From Paraktedonobacter sp039923935 (GTDB lineage: Bacteria; Chloroflexota; Ktedonobacteria; Ktedonobacterales; Ktedonobacteraceae): DNA of 18,404 bases. The notes under the pieces are model-generated. The model worked only from the letters and a program-made list of their open reading frames with translations, did not search any database and had not been told where the DNA came from. The position numbers and the translations under genes were made by a program. Each line of letters begins with the position of its first letter. The stretch's first letter is position 1. The stretch is taken from assembly GCA_039923935.1 (NCBI GenBank), contig JBDTBU010000351.1:1-18404 (forward strand). The letters run 5' to 3'. Below are positions 7,336 to 14,496 of the stretch, piece by piece.

Positions 7336-8406
7336 ATGGGTACAGGCGCATCGTTTTCGCCAAATGGCGACAAATTCCAAAACGCGAGAAAATCATCGCT
7401 TTGGAATGAGCAGGACACTGGTTCGAGCAAGGGTCTACTGGAATGGTGGTATAAGCTGGCTGCGCCGGAAGAGCCTCAGAATGCTACGCCTCAGGATCGA
7501 GAACGAGTGCGGGCCGGGCGTTTGTCCAGCATCATGCTTCTCATTATGTTCTGCTTTGGGCTTGCACAACTGCCTAATGCATTGACTAGCACGAACCATT
7601 TCTTTCTTGTCATTTTGCTGGTAGCGATAGCCATGATTATCGGGATTTTCATATTCAATCGACGAGGTCAGGTCATAGCAGCCGGGATTGTGCTGGTTAT
7701 CGTGGTTGAAGCCGCATTTATCTTAATTGGGATCACCGGACGTCCTTTAGCGGCTGGTTCATTGACCATATTTTATTTAGTAGTCGTGACAGAGTTGATC
7801 GCTGTATCACTCCTTCCACCAAGGAGTGTTTTCCTCGTCGCTTTCTGCAATGCTGCATTTACCTGTGGAACCATTCTTTTTAAGCCACATGACGCAACGC
7901 TCGTACTTGTTACTTCCACCAACTACTACAGTGCTCTCGCCAGTCCTCTGGCGTTACAATTGATCGTTGCACTCGTGATGTATCTCTGGGTACAAGGGGC
8001 ACGACAGGCTATTGAGAGAGCTGAGCGCGTTGCAGCGTTGGAACGTGCCCTGGCAGAGCGGGATCGGGAGGTAGCTGAGCAGAAGCAGCAATTGGATCAA
8101 GGTATTCAGCACATTTTACAGACGCACATTCAGGCAGCGAATGGAAATTTTAGTGCACGTGCTCCTCTTGCGAAAGAGAACGTGCTTTGGCAAGTCGCTT
8201 ATGGCCTCAACAATCTGCTGGCCCGGTTGCAACGGGCGACTCAGTTTGAGCATGAACTTCAACGTACAGAAGGAGAGGCTGTTCGGCTAGTGGACGCTGT
8301 ACGCCGTGCTAAAACGATGCGGCGTCCAATCCAGGTGCCAAAGAGCGGCACATTGCTTGATCCTCTTGCTCAGGAATTAACAGGGAACTATCTCAATCAG
8401 CCATAA
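7336..8406 (+). CDS. Six-helix membrane protein with coiled coil and HAMP-like tail
   Basis: The 356-residue product has a hydrophilic N-terminus (about 1-60) and six predicted membrane helices (about 64-80, 89-107, 112-134, 141-160, 164-182, 205-219). A charged coiled coil follows (about 222-255, with AERVAALERALAERDREVAEQ). A segment resembling a HAMP or dimerisation module comes next (about 256-300, LQTHIQAANGNFSARA...LWQVAYGLNNLLARLQ). No kinase, cyclase or receiver domain is attached, so it looks like a sensor without an output domain. AAGGAG (7324-7329) lies 6 nt before the ATG. It is 69 nt downstream of the WD40 kinase gene and probably shares its transcript, so it may be a substrate or membrane partner of that kinase (inference). 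I do not know a named family. Confidence 0.82.
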   Translation: MGTGASFSPNGDKFQNARKSSLWNEQDTGSSKGLLEWWYKLAAPEEPQNATPQDRERVRAGRLSSIMLLIMFCFGLAQLPNALTSTNHFFLVILLVAIAMIIGIFIFNRRGQVIAAGIVLVIVVEAAFILIGITGRPLAAGSLTIFYLVVVTELIAVSLLPPRSVFLVAFCNAAFTCGTILFKPHDATLVLVTSTNYYSALASPLALQLIVALVMYLWVQGARQAIERAERVAALERALAERDREVAEQKQQLDQGIQHILQTHIQAANGNFSARAPLAKENVLWQVAYGLNNLLARLQRATQFEHELQRTEGEAVRLVDAVRRAKTMRRPIQVPKSGTLLDPLAQELTGNYLNQP

Positions 8407-8498
8407 GCCAGCGGTTGTTTTGCGCTGTCGTTGTCTGCTGAAAATCCGGGGCATCCTTCGCTCGATTTGCAATGAAACACTTTGCTTCATGAGGTCGT

Positions 8499-8529
8499 GT
8501 AAGTCTGGTAAGAGTCTTGCCAGACTTAC
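8499..8529 (+). terminator. Stem-loop between the membrane-protein gene and dps
   Basis: The arms 8499-8512 and 8516-8529 pair over 14 bases with one G-T wobble around a 3-base loop. It lies 93 nt after the upstream stop and 30 nt before the dps start. No T-run follows, so it may be a weak terminator, a processing site, or a leader structure of dps. Confidence 0.5.
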
Positions 8530-8559
8530 TCTGGCCTAATGAAGAGGAGTGAAAAACAG

Positions 8560-9165
8560 ATGACTACCAAGATCGCGCCTACGTCGAAACAGTCTGGAGC
8601 GATGGAAGGCCAGCCTCGTTTGCAGCAGCGTTCGCATGAGATACAGTCTTTTCAGCAGATTCGTTCGTTGCCCATAGGGTTGTCAGAAAAGGCCGTGGGG
8701 CAGAGTATAACCCTTTTGAACCAGATTTTGGCCGATACGATTACCCTGTACAATCTTTATAAGAAGCATCACTGGCAGGTTGCTGGTCCAACCTTTCGTG
8801 AACTGCACAAGTTGTTTGATAAACACGCTGCCAAAGTGCTTAGCACCGTTGATCTGGTGGCCGAACGCATCCAAATGTTGGGTGGTGTCTCGTGTGGTAT
8901 GCCTTTCGATGTGGCCGAGAATACCAGGATCGAACGGCCTCCGCTGGGTGTGGAGTGTGTGCCGGCTATGCTAGCGCGTACAGTGAATGCGCACGCAACG
9001 GTGATCCGCACTATTCGCGAGGGGATAGAACTGACTGAGGACAACAAAGATTATGGGACCAATGATCTGTTGATGTCCGATCTCCTGCGTATGCACGAGA
9101 TGCAAGTCTGGTTTGTCTCTCAACATTTGGTGGATACGCCTCTCGTTAGCGAAGGAAACAAGTAA
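8560..9165 (+). CDS. dps: Dps family DNA-binding/ferritin-like protein
   Basis: The 201-residue product has a full Dps ferroxidase set with the spacing of the E. coli protein: His71, His83, Asp87, Asp98 and Glu102 (HHWQVAGPTFRELHKLFD, then DLVAERIQMLGG). Dps forms a 12-subunit shell that oxidises ferrous iron with peroxide, stores iron and protects DNA in the cytoplasm. The polar, basic tail of about 45 residues before the first helix (with K, R and Q) is longer than in E. coli and may bind DNA. I chose the ATG at 8560 because GAGGAG (8544-8549) lies upstream. The in-frame ATG at 8539 has no ribosome site, and using it would place this GAGGAG inside the gene. It is downstream of the kinase and membrane-protein genes, with a stem-loop between. 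Confidence 0.93.
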   Translation: MTTKIAPTSKQSGAMEGQPRLQQRSHEIQSFQQIRSLPIGLSEKAVGQSITLLNQILADTITLYNLYKKHHWQVAGPTFRELHKLFDKHAAKVLSTVDLVAERIQMLGGVSCGMPFDVAENTRIERPPLGVECVPAMLARTVNAHATVIRTIREGIELTEDNKDYGTNDLLMSDLLRMHEMQVWFVSQHLVDTPLVSEGNK

Positions 9166-9173
9166 CGGCTCAG

Positions 9174-9223
9174 GGTGCTTTGCAAGAAGGAAGGAATCCT
9201 CTGCACCCATCCTGCAAGGCACC
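9174..9223 (+). terminator. Probable terminator after dps
   Basis: GGTGCTTTGCA (9174-9184) pairs with TGCAAGGCACC (9213-9223), with one wobble, around a 28-base loop. It starts 8 nt after the dps stop and is followed by a T-rich stretch (TTCATTTGTTTC). An alternative shorter pairing, GGGTGC with GCACCC, uses the same left arm. Confidence 0.55.
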
Positions 9224-9303
9224 TTCATTTGTTTCAATAATTCAAAAGTCTGATAGGGGCTTCTCATCTCAACTATTTTGTAGTACTATAGACGAACGAT
9301 TGT

Positions 9304-9450
9304 GTGATTGACATCCTCCCCATGGCTGAAGACCCAGGGGAGTCCCACCCTCACGAGTGGGGTTTGCTCTTTCGCTGAGGCTTGCCAGCTTGGGCATTCG
9401 CCCTCCCAGGTCTTACGGCCTCTCCAGAGCCTTCAAATACCGCCAGCCCG
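9304..9450 (-). ncRNA. Possible omega/reRNA region at the tnpB 3' end
   Basis: In intact IS200/IS605 elements, a guide RNA (omegaRNA, or reRNA) is made from the 3' end of tnpB and the right end, and carries flanking DNA as its guide. Here the 3' end, the hairpin at 9344-9361 and the terminus are all kept. A transcript would run leftward into the sequence below about 9304. This rests on family knowledge; the limits are approximate. Confidence 0.35.
9344..9361 (-). repeat. Right-end hairpin of the IS element
   Basis: CCCACCC (9344-9350) pairs with GAGTGGG (9355-9361) with one wobble around a 4-base loop (TCAC) that contains the tnpB stop codon. It sits where TnpA-recognised right-end hairpins, and the guide RNA scaffold, occur in this family. 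Confidence 0.5.
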
Positions 9451-9905
9451 GCGGCATGTACGTTCTTCGCGGTGTTGCTGTCTCGGTCATGCGTCACGCT
9501 ACATTCAGGACAAGTCCACTGTCGGACCTCCAGCGGTAAGGAGTCCAGCATATGCTCACAATGGGAACAGCGTTTGGGAGAAGGATACCAGAGGTCAATC
9601 TTGACGAGGTTCCTCCCGTACCATTTTGCTTTGTATTCGAGTTGAGACACGAATGCACTCCAGCCAACATCGGAGATCGCTTTCGCAAGAGCATGATTCT
9701 TGACCATGTTTTTCACAGCAAGGCTCTCCACGCAGATCGTTTGGTTTTCACGGATCAGGCGAGTGGAGAGTCTGTGCAAGAAATCATGGCGTCGATCAGC
9801 TATTCTGGCATGGATACGCGCCACCTTCTTGAAGGTTCGTACAAGGATGCGTTTTTGTTCATCGGTGGGATATAACTGATACTTGTAGGCTCGTTTCTGT
9901 TCCAT
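9351..9905 (-). pseudogene. tnpB: tnpB with in-frame internal deletion
   Basis: The 184-residue frame joins a normal TnpB N-terminus (RAYKYQLYPTDEQKRILVRTF) directly to its C-terminal part, starting KKVARIHARIADRRHDFLH. Intact proteins of this family are about 370-400 residues, so about 200 are missing, including the RuvC-I segment with its first catalytic Asp. The RuvC-II Glu (ICVESLAVKNM), the zinc finger (CSHC...CPEC) and the RuvC-III Asp (HDRDSNTAKN) remain. The junction is near 9823-9832. TnpB is an RNA-guided nuclease that helps retain its transposon; this version should be nuclease-dead and is probably unable to hold guide RNA. The reading frame, promoter and start codon are intact, so a small protein could still be made. 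The TGA stop lies in the loop of the right-end hairpin. Confidence 0.85.
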
Positions 9906-9912
9906 ACGCTAT

Positions 9913-9941
9913 ATCATAACATGGATGGTATAGCATGTCAA
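9913..9941 (-). promoter_or_regulatory. Near-consensus sigma-70 promoter of tnpB
   Basis: On the minus strand, TTGACA (9941-9936, perfect) is followed after exactly 17 nt by TATGAT (9918-9913, five of six matches to TATAAT). Only 7 nt separate the -10 box from the ATG at 9905, so transcription would begin at or next to the start codon and the mRNA would have no leader or ribosome site. Confidence 0.7.
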
Positions 9942-9949
9942 ACCGTATT

Positions 9950-10011
9950 CCCGCCTGGGGGCGGGCGGCGTTTCATTCCCATGCCTCAAAGGGCAGGGGC
10001 ACTCACGCCGC
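9950..10011 (-). repeat. Left-end hairpins of the IS element
   Basis: Two structures lie between the tnpB promoter and the left border. CCCGCC/GGCGGG (9950-9955 with 9960-9965) has a 4-base loop. GCGGCGT/ACGCCGC (9965-9971 with 10005-10011) encloses a short TGCC/GGCA stem (9982-9985 with 9992-9995). Subterminal hairpins of this kind are TnpA binding sites in IS200/IS605 elements. Confidence 0.5.
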
Positions 10012-10058
10012 AAAATCAGGTAGATGCCTGTCCCTGTAGTTTAAGGAGCCCATAGAGC

Positions 10059-11798
10059 ATGACTGTTGAAACGCATGAAGTTGTCTTTTCGTTCGACCAA
10101 CCAGGAGACACGCGGAATCCTTTGCTCTCTATACTCCAGCAACTGTTGAATCGCCCGATGGAGAAAACCGCGCGAGCTATGGCATTGCTGAGTTCTCAGA
10201 AAGTGCTAATTGTGGATTCCCAGCAGAGGCGGGCACAGTATGTGGCACAACTGCTCTCAACGGCTGGTTACTGGCCGTTCATCGCCCCTACATCCCTGGA
10301 TGCGTATACGCTTTTCCTGCAAGGGACATTTCATCCCTTTGCCATTATTTTATGCGAAGAGGGCGCAGCCAATAATCAATTCTTTTTGACACGCCTCTCT
10401 CAGCAGTTTGTACAGCGCTATGACTGGAATGTGCCCTTTATTCGTTTGCAAGGCCCGTCATCGAATCCGTTCGGATCACGTTCAACAGGCCCGTTAGCAC
10501 ATTCACCATCGACTTTTTCACGTCCAACACTAACTCTCAACCCGTCGAATGAGTACATGCAGCAAGACCAAACTTTTCCTCCCTTGCAACAAACACCCAG
10601 AACACAGACGTTGCAACAAACGCCTAGAACACAGACATTGCACCAACCGCCTAGAACGCCATCTTCCCAGTCTGGCGAGCAAACATCGTTTGCGCCTTTT
10701 CCGTCGTCCCCCGGCTTGCAGCGGCCTGCTACGTCGTTGCCATCCCAGCCAGAGCCAGCTTTGCGGCAGATGCGTCCATCTTCTGCTCCTTTAAGGATGC
10801 AGGTGCCTCCACCAATGCCGAAGAGTATTCCAGAAACGCCGGTTGTACGTGAACCTGTGGCTCAGGGACCAACACACAGACGTCAGATAGCTCCGTTGCC
10901 TTCCGCCTCAACAATGAAGTTTACGAAAAAACAGGTTGAGAAGATCTCGTTAGACGGTTTGAGCATCGGGCGCTACCAGTTGCAATCGTTGATTGCTGGT
11001 AACCCGATTGGCGATGTCTATATAACCTATGATCGCTTGCGGGAACAGGATATCGTGCTGAAAACGCTCCAGACGAATATGATCCCCTTTCACTTGATGG
11101 AAGGATTGGAAGAAGATTATAACCTCTTTCAACAGGAATTTGATCTTCTCCAACATGTCGAGCATCCTCATATTTCACGCGTTATGAACATCGGCAAGTC
11201 TTATATTAGTGGGTTCCCATTTATCTATAAGACAATGCCGTATTACGCAGAGGGTTCTCTCTCCACATGGTTGAACAAGTTCAATGGGCACCTATTCACA
11301 CCTTCAGAGGTTGCGCGAGTCATTTTGCAAGTGGCTGATGCGCTCCAGTTCCTGCATGAACGCGGTATGCTTTACCAGAACTTCAAGCAGACCAATATTT
11401 TGGTGGTAAACGAAACCGAGAGTATGCGCGATTTGCATGTGGTCCTCGCAGATCTGCCGTTTGTGCAGGATGTGATTAATTTGCCCAAAACCATCGAGTC
11501 CTATCGCTATTTTGCACCTGAGCAATGGGAAGGCGCATCCTTCACTTCCTCCGACCAATATGGGCTGGCGATCCTCGCCTATGAACTACTGACTGGTCGC
11601 GCACCTTTCCAGGGCAATTCAGATGCGATTATGCGGCGCATGCACCTGACTATGTATCCACCAGCACCCAGCTCAGCCAATCAACAGATTTACCCTTTCA
11701 TTGATAAGGTGATCCTGCGTGCCCTTGCAAAGCGCCCTGAAGAGCGATTCGAGAGTATTCGTGCCTTTGCAACCGCGCTTGAACGAGCCTCAAATTAG
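10059..11798 (+). CDS. Probable pseudokinase with degenerate N-terminal receiver domain
   Basis: The 579-residue product has a receiver-like N-terminus (about 47-130: KVLIVDSQQRRAQYVAQLL with Asp53, then FAIILCEEG where the phospho-acceptor Asp should be). A Pro/Gln/Ser-rich linker (about 132-285) follows, then a Ser/Thr kinase fold (about 304-577). In the kinase part, Lys335 (VLKTL), Glu360, APEQW (486-490) and the C-lobe (SDQYGLAILAYELLTGRAPF) are kept. The glycine loop is IAGNPIGDVY, HRDxKxxN reads YQNFKQTN (439-446; Asn441 replaces the catalytic Asp), and DFG reads DLP (465-467). This indicates loss of phosphotransfer, though ATP binding is possible. No membrane helix is seen, so it is cytoplasmic. 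AAGGAG (10043-10048) lies 10 nt before the ATG. A 32-bp palindrome follows the stop. It may act as a scaffold or regulator for other kinases (inference). Confidence 0.88.
   Translation: MTVETHEVVFSFDQPGDTRNPLLSILQQLLNRPMEKTARAMALLSSQKVLIVDSQQRRAQYVAQLLSTAGYWPFIAPTSLDAYTLFLQGTFHPFAIILCEEGAANNQFFLTRLSQQFVQRYDWNVPFIRLQGPSSNPFGSRSTGPLAHSPSTFSRPTLTLNPSNEYMQQDQTFPPLQQTPRTQTLQQTPRTQTLHQPPRTPSSQSGEQTSFAPFPSSPGLQRPATSLPSQPEPALRQMRPSSAPLRMQVPPPMPKSIPETPVVREPVAQGPTHRRQIAPLPSASTMKFTKKQVEKISLDGLSIGRYQLQSLIAGNPIGDVYITYDRLREQDIVLKTLQTNMIPFHLMEGLEEDYNLFQQEFDLLQHVEHPHISRVMNIGKSYISGFPFIYKTMPYYAEGSLSTWLNKFNGHLFTPSEVARVILQVADALQFLHERGMLYQNFKQTNILVVNETESMRDLHVVLADLPFVQDVINLPKTIESYRYFAPEQWEGASFTSSDQYGLAILAYELLTGRAPFQGNSDAIMRRMHLTMYPPAPSSANQQIYPFIDKVILRALAKRPEERFESIRAFATALERASN
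10584..10660 (+). repeat. 27-bp tandem repeat in the pseudokinase linker
   Basis: Three head-to-tail units lie at 10584-10610, 10611-10637 and a partial 10638-10660. They encode LQQTPRTQT, LQQTPRTQT and LHQPPRTP (residues 176-201). The first two differ at few bases, so the array is probably young and may vary in length between strains. Confidence 0.75.
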
Positions 11799-11803
11799 TT
11801 TGT

Positions 11804-11876
11804 AACGAGATCGGGTGGTGTAGGTGTGGAAAATAGATTGCACATATTTTCCACACCTACACCACCCAATCTCGTT
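11804..11876 (+). terminator. 32-bp palindrome after the pseudokinase gene
   Basis: The arms 11804-11835 and 11845-11876 are reverse complements with a single C/A mismatch around a 9-base loop. It begins 5 nt after the stop codon. No clear T-tract follows (TCTGTTATTGG). It lies between two plus-strand genes and probably insulates the acyl-CoA dehydrogenase operon from upstream transcription. Confidence 0.72.
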
Positions 11877-11896
11877 CTGTTATTGGAAGCGAGTAT

Positions 11897-11926
11897 TTGC
11901 TATCGAGTCTCTCGACAACGTACACT
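11897..11926 (+). promoter_or_regulatory. Candidate promoter with internal palindrome, acyl-CoA dehydrogenase operon
   Basis: TTGCTA (11897-11902) and TACACT (11921-11926) are 18 nt apart, each four of six matches to consensus. A palindrome, TCGAG-TCT-CTCGA (11903-11915), fills the spacer, where a bound repressor would block polymerase. The start codon is 59 nt beyond the -10 box. Confidence 0.35.
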
Positions 11927-11985
11927 ACTCATAGATATCTCCTCGTGTTTCTTTTGTTGTGCTTTCTTCGAAAGGTGAGCTGGGC

Positions 11986-13134
11986 ATGGATTTTGATTTG
12001 CCAGAAGAGCATCAGTTGGCCTACGCGAGCGCTTATGCGTTCGCTCAAAGTGAGATCGCTCCCCACAGTGCTGAGATTGAACGCACCGATGATTTTCCTC
12101 CCTGGATCTGGAAACGCCTGGTTGAGCAGGGCTATACAGGCATCGCGGTCCCTGAAGAATATGGCGGCAGTGGCGGCGATTTCTTGATGGCTGGCCTAGT
12201 TGCACGGGCTATTGGACGCGCCAACGGCGGCATCTCGATGAGTTTTGGCGCACACTTAAACTTGTGCACGCATAATATTTTGCGCAACGGGACTGACGAG
12301 CAGAAGGCGAAATATTTGCCAAAATTGGTCAGCACAGAGATGATTGGTGGGTTGGGCCTAACCGAACCCAACGCCGGTTCTGATGCGATGGGCATTCAGA
12401 TGACCGCGCGGGCAACGGACGGCGGCTATCTGCTCAATGGTACCAAGATCTTTATTACGAATGGACCGATTGCGAACCTGCTGATTATCTACGCGAAAAC
12501 CAAACCAGAGGCGGGCAGTCGCGGCATCACAGCCTTTATCTTTGAGACAGCCACACCTGGTTATCACGTCGCACGCAAGCTGGTGAAGCTGGGTATGCAC
12601 GGTTCGCCCACCGGTGAATTGGTCTTCGAGGACGCATTTGTACCAGCGGTGAACGTGCTGGGCAAAGTCAACGAAGGTTTCAGGGTCGTGATGAGCGGGC
12701 TGGATTTGGAACGGGCCTTTTACGCGGTGAGCATGATTGGCGGGCTGGAAGCGGCGTTAGAGGTTTCGCTGAAATACGCCAAAGAGCGCGAGCAATTTGG
12801 TCAGCCTATCGCGAATTTCCAATTGATCCAGGCCAAATTAGCCGACATGTACACCGACCTGGAGGCGGCGCGACTGATGGCGCACCGTTGTATGTGGCTG
12901 GCTCAGCAGGGCAAGCGTGTCAGCAAAGAGGCGGCGGCAGCAGTTCTTTTCGCCGCACGGGCCACGATGCGTGCCACCGATCAGGCTTTACAAATCCACG
13001 GTGGCGCGGGCTACCTGACCGATTTCGAAGTAGAGCGTATGTGGCGCAACGCGAAACTGGGTGAGATCGGCGCAGGCACCAATGAGATTCGTCAGTTGTT
13101 GATCGCACGCGAATTGTTGGGTATGAGATCATGA
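11986..13134 (+). CDS. Acyl-CoA dehydrogenase, isovaleryl-CoA dehydrogenase type
   Basis: The 382-residue product is a full-length flavoprotein acyl-CoA dehydrogenase, which makes a 2,3-enoyl-CoA and passes electrons to ETF. Visible motifs are GGLGLTEPNAGSD (121-133), NGTKIFITNG (151-160), the helix SGLDLERAF (237-245), REQFGQPI (268-275), QIHGGAGY (336-343) and IGAGTNEIRQ (361-370). In the medium-chain type the catalytic Glu sits at the position held here by Ala363. Isovaleryl-CoA dehydrogenase instead uses the Glu of LDLER, here Glu242. This points to a branched substrate such as isovaleryl-CoA, or citronellyl-CoA given the AtuA neighbour. The ATG at 11986 follows AAAGGTGAG (11971-11979) by 6 nt; the longer frame from GTG 11959 lacks such a site. 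The stop overlaps the atuA start by four bases (ATGA), so translation is coupled. Confidence 0.92.
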   Translation: MDFDLPEEHQLAYASAYAFAQSEIAPHSAEIERTDDFPPWIWKRLVEQGYTGIAVPEEYGGSGGDFLMAGLVARAIGRANGGISMSFGAHLNLCTHNILRNGTDEQKAKYLPKLVSTEMIGGLGLTEPNAGSDAMGIQMTARATDGGYLLNGTKIFITNGPIANLLIIYAKTKPEAGSRGITAFIFETATPGYHVARKLVKLGMHGSPTGELVFEDAFVPAVNVLGKVNEGFRVVMSGLDLERAFYAVSMIGGLEAALEVSLKYAKEREQFGQPIANFQLIQAKLADMYTDLEAARLMAHRCMWLAQQGKRVSKEAAAAVLFAARATMRATDQALQIHGGAGYLTDFEVERMWRNAKLGEIGAGTNEIRQLLIARELLGMRS

Positions 13135-14495
13135 AGTCTGTACGCATTGCTGGTGGCCTGGGCTTCTATGGCGATTCCTGGCAACCGATCAAGGCCAGCA
13201 TTGAACGCGGGAATGTGCAGTACGTGGCCTCGGACCACCTGGCTGAGCTAACCCTGGCGATTTTGCAGAAGGATCGTCAACGTGATCCCAACCTGGGCTA
13301 TACGCGTGATTTGGTTCCCATGCTGCTCGACCTGTTGCCGCTGGCTATGCCGCGTGGGGTAAAATTCGTGCTCAATGCCGGGGGACTGAATCCCCTGGCG
13401 GCGCGTGAGGTACTGCTCAACGCGCTCAAGAAGTATGGCCTCAAGCTCAAAGTGGGCGTGGTCCTCGGTGATGCCATGCTGGACCACCTGGACGAACTAC
13501 AAAGGGCGGGTGCCTCGCTAGCTCACATGGATACGGGTGCGGAGATCAGTACGGTGCGCGAAAAACTGCTCTTCGCCAGCGCGTATCTGGGGGCGCGTCC
13601 AATTGTCGAGGCGCTCGACGCGGGTGCGGATATTGTGCTAACCGGGCGTGTGGCTGATGCGGCGCTGTTTCTCGCCCCGATGGTGCATGAGTTTGGTTGG
13701 CAGTGGGACGAGTGGGATAAACTGGCTCAGGGTATCGTAGTGGGCCATTTGTTGGAGTGTAGTGGACAAGCTACAGGCGGCAACTTTGGCGGTGATTGGC
13801 GTGCATTGCCCGACTTGGCACATATCGGCTATCCCATCGCTGAGGTCTGGGAGAACGGCGAAGCGCTGATTACCAAAGCTCCCGGTACGGGTGGGCGTGT
13901 GAACTTTGATACCTTACGTGAGCAGTTACTCTACGAGGTACACGATCCCGCGCACTATCTGACACCAGACGTAGATGTGGACATGACTACCCTGCGTCTG
14001 GAAGAGGTCGGTCCCGACGAAGTGCGTGTAACAGGTACGAGCGGGCATCCCGCACCTGAAACCCTCAAAATTGTGGCGGGCTATGCTGATGGGGTGATGG
14101 GGCAGGCTATGCTGGGCTACGCTTGGCCTGACGCTCTGGCTAAAGCCCAAGTGGCGGCTGAGATTGTTCAGCAACAAATGCGCGAGGTTGGCCTGAAAGC
14201 TGAGGAGACGTGTATCGAATATCTGGGTTATAATTCGATTCACGGGCCATTGGCTGATCCAGCGCACACTGCGGACCTCAACGAGGTCTACCTGCGCATC
14301 GCCGTGCGTTGTGCGGACAAGCAGGAGGCCGCGAAATTGGGCCGACTCTTCCCTCCGTTGGCCTTGAGCGGGCCGCCCTTTATCGGTGGCGCTGGTGGCA
14401 TGTTGGAGCCGCGTGGCCTATTGGGTATTTGGCCTACGCTAGCCCCGCGTACACTGATCGAGGAATATATCCGTGTGAGCGTGGAGGAATCGTAA
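13131..14495 (+). CDS. atuA: AtuA family protein (acyclic terpene utilisation, DUF1446)
   Basis: The 454-residue product matches the AtuA main domain as I know it: an N-terminal GGLGFYGDSW (8-17), VASDHLAELTLAIL (32-45), GYTRDL (56-61), FVLNAGGLNP (79-88), LTGRVADAALFLAP (about 180-193) and a later GTGGRVNFDTLREQLLYEV. AtuA is required for growth on citronellol and geranyl compounds in Pseudomonas, but its reaction is not established to my knowledge. Here the C-terminal ferredoxin-fold domain, which is often fused, is a separate downstream gene. The start overlaps the dehydrogenase stop (ATGA, 13131-13134), and the next gene begins 1 nt after its TAA. This tight packing suggests the three proteins act together. 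The family call is strong; the pathway is inferred. Confidence 0.9.
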   Translation: MKSVRIAGGLGFYGDSWQPIKASIERGNVQYVASDHLAELTLAILQKDRQRDPNLGYTRDLVPMLLDLLPLAMPRGVKFVLNAGGLNPLAAREVLLNALKKYGLKLKVGVVLGDAMLDHLDELQRAGASLAHMDTGAEISTVREKLLFASAYLGARPIVEALDAGADIVLTGRVADAALFLAPMVHEFGWQWDEWDKLAQGIVVGHLLECSGQATGGNFGGDWRALPDLAHIGYPIAEVWENGEALITKAPGTGGRVNFDTLREQLLYEVHDPAHYLTPDVDVDMTTLRLEEVGPDEVRVTGTSGHPAPETLKIVAGYADGVMGQAMLGYAWPDALAKAQVAAEIVQQQMREVGLKAEETCIEYLGYNSIHGPLADPAHTADLNEVYLRIAVRCADKQEAAKLGRLFPPLALSGPPFIGGAGGMLEPRGLLGIWPTLAPRTLIEEYIRVSVEES

Positions 14496-14496
14496 A

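Larger units (their letters stand above)
9305..10015 (-). mobile_element. IS200/IS605-family tnpB element, internally deleted, no tnpA
   Basis: An element of about 0.7 kb is read on the minus strand. The left end (window 9942-10015) has subterminal hairpins. The middle is a tnpB with its centre missing. The right end (window about 9305-9361) has the hairpin at 9344-9361 and a GGGGAGGATGTCAATC-like terminus on the minus strand. No TnpA transposase is present, so it could move only with TnpA supplied in trans. This family makes no target duplication, so the borders are placed by end features only and may be off by a few bases. It separates dps from the pseudokinase gene, ending about 45 nt before the latter's ATG. 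Confidence 0.7.

Noticed and set aside
8539..8559. Upstream ATG of dps at 8539
   Set aside because: It has no ribosome site, and the GAGGAG just after it is best placed for the ATG at 8560.
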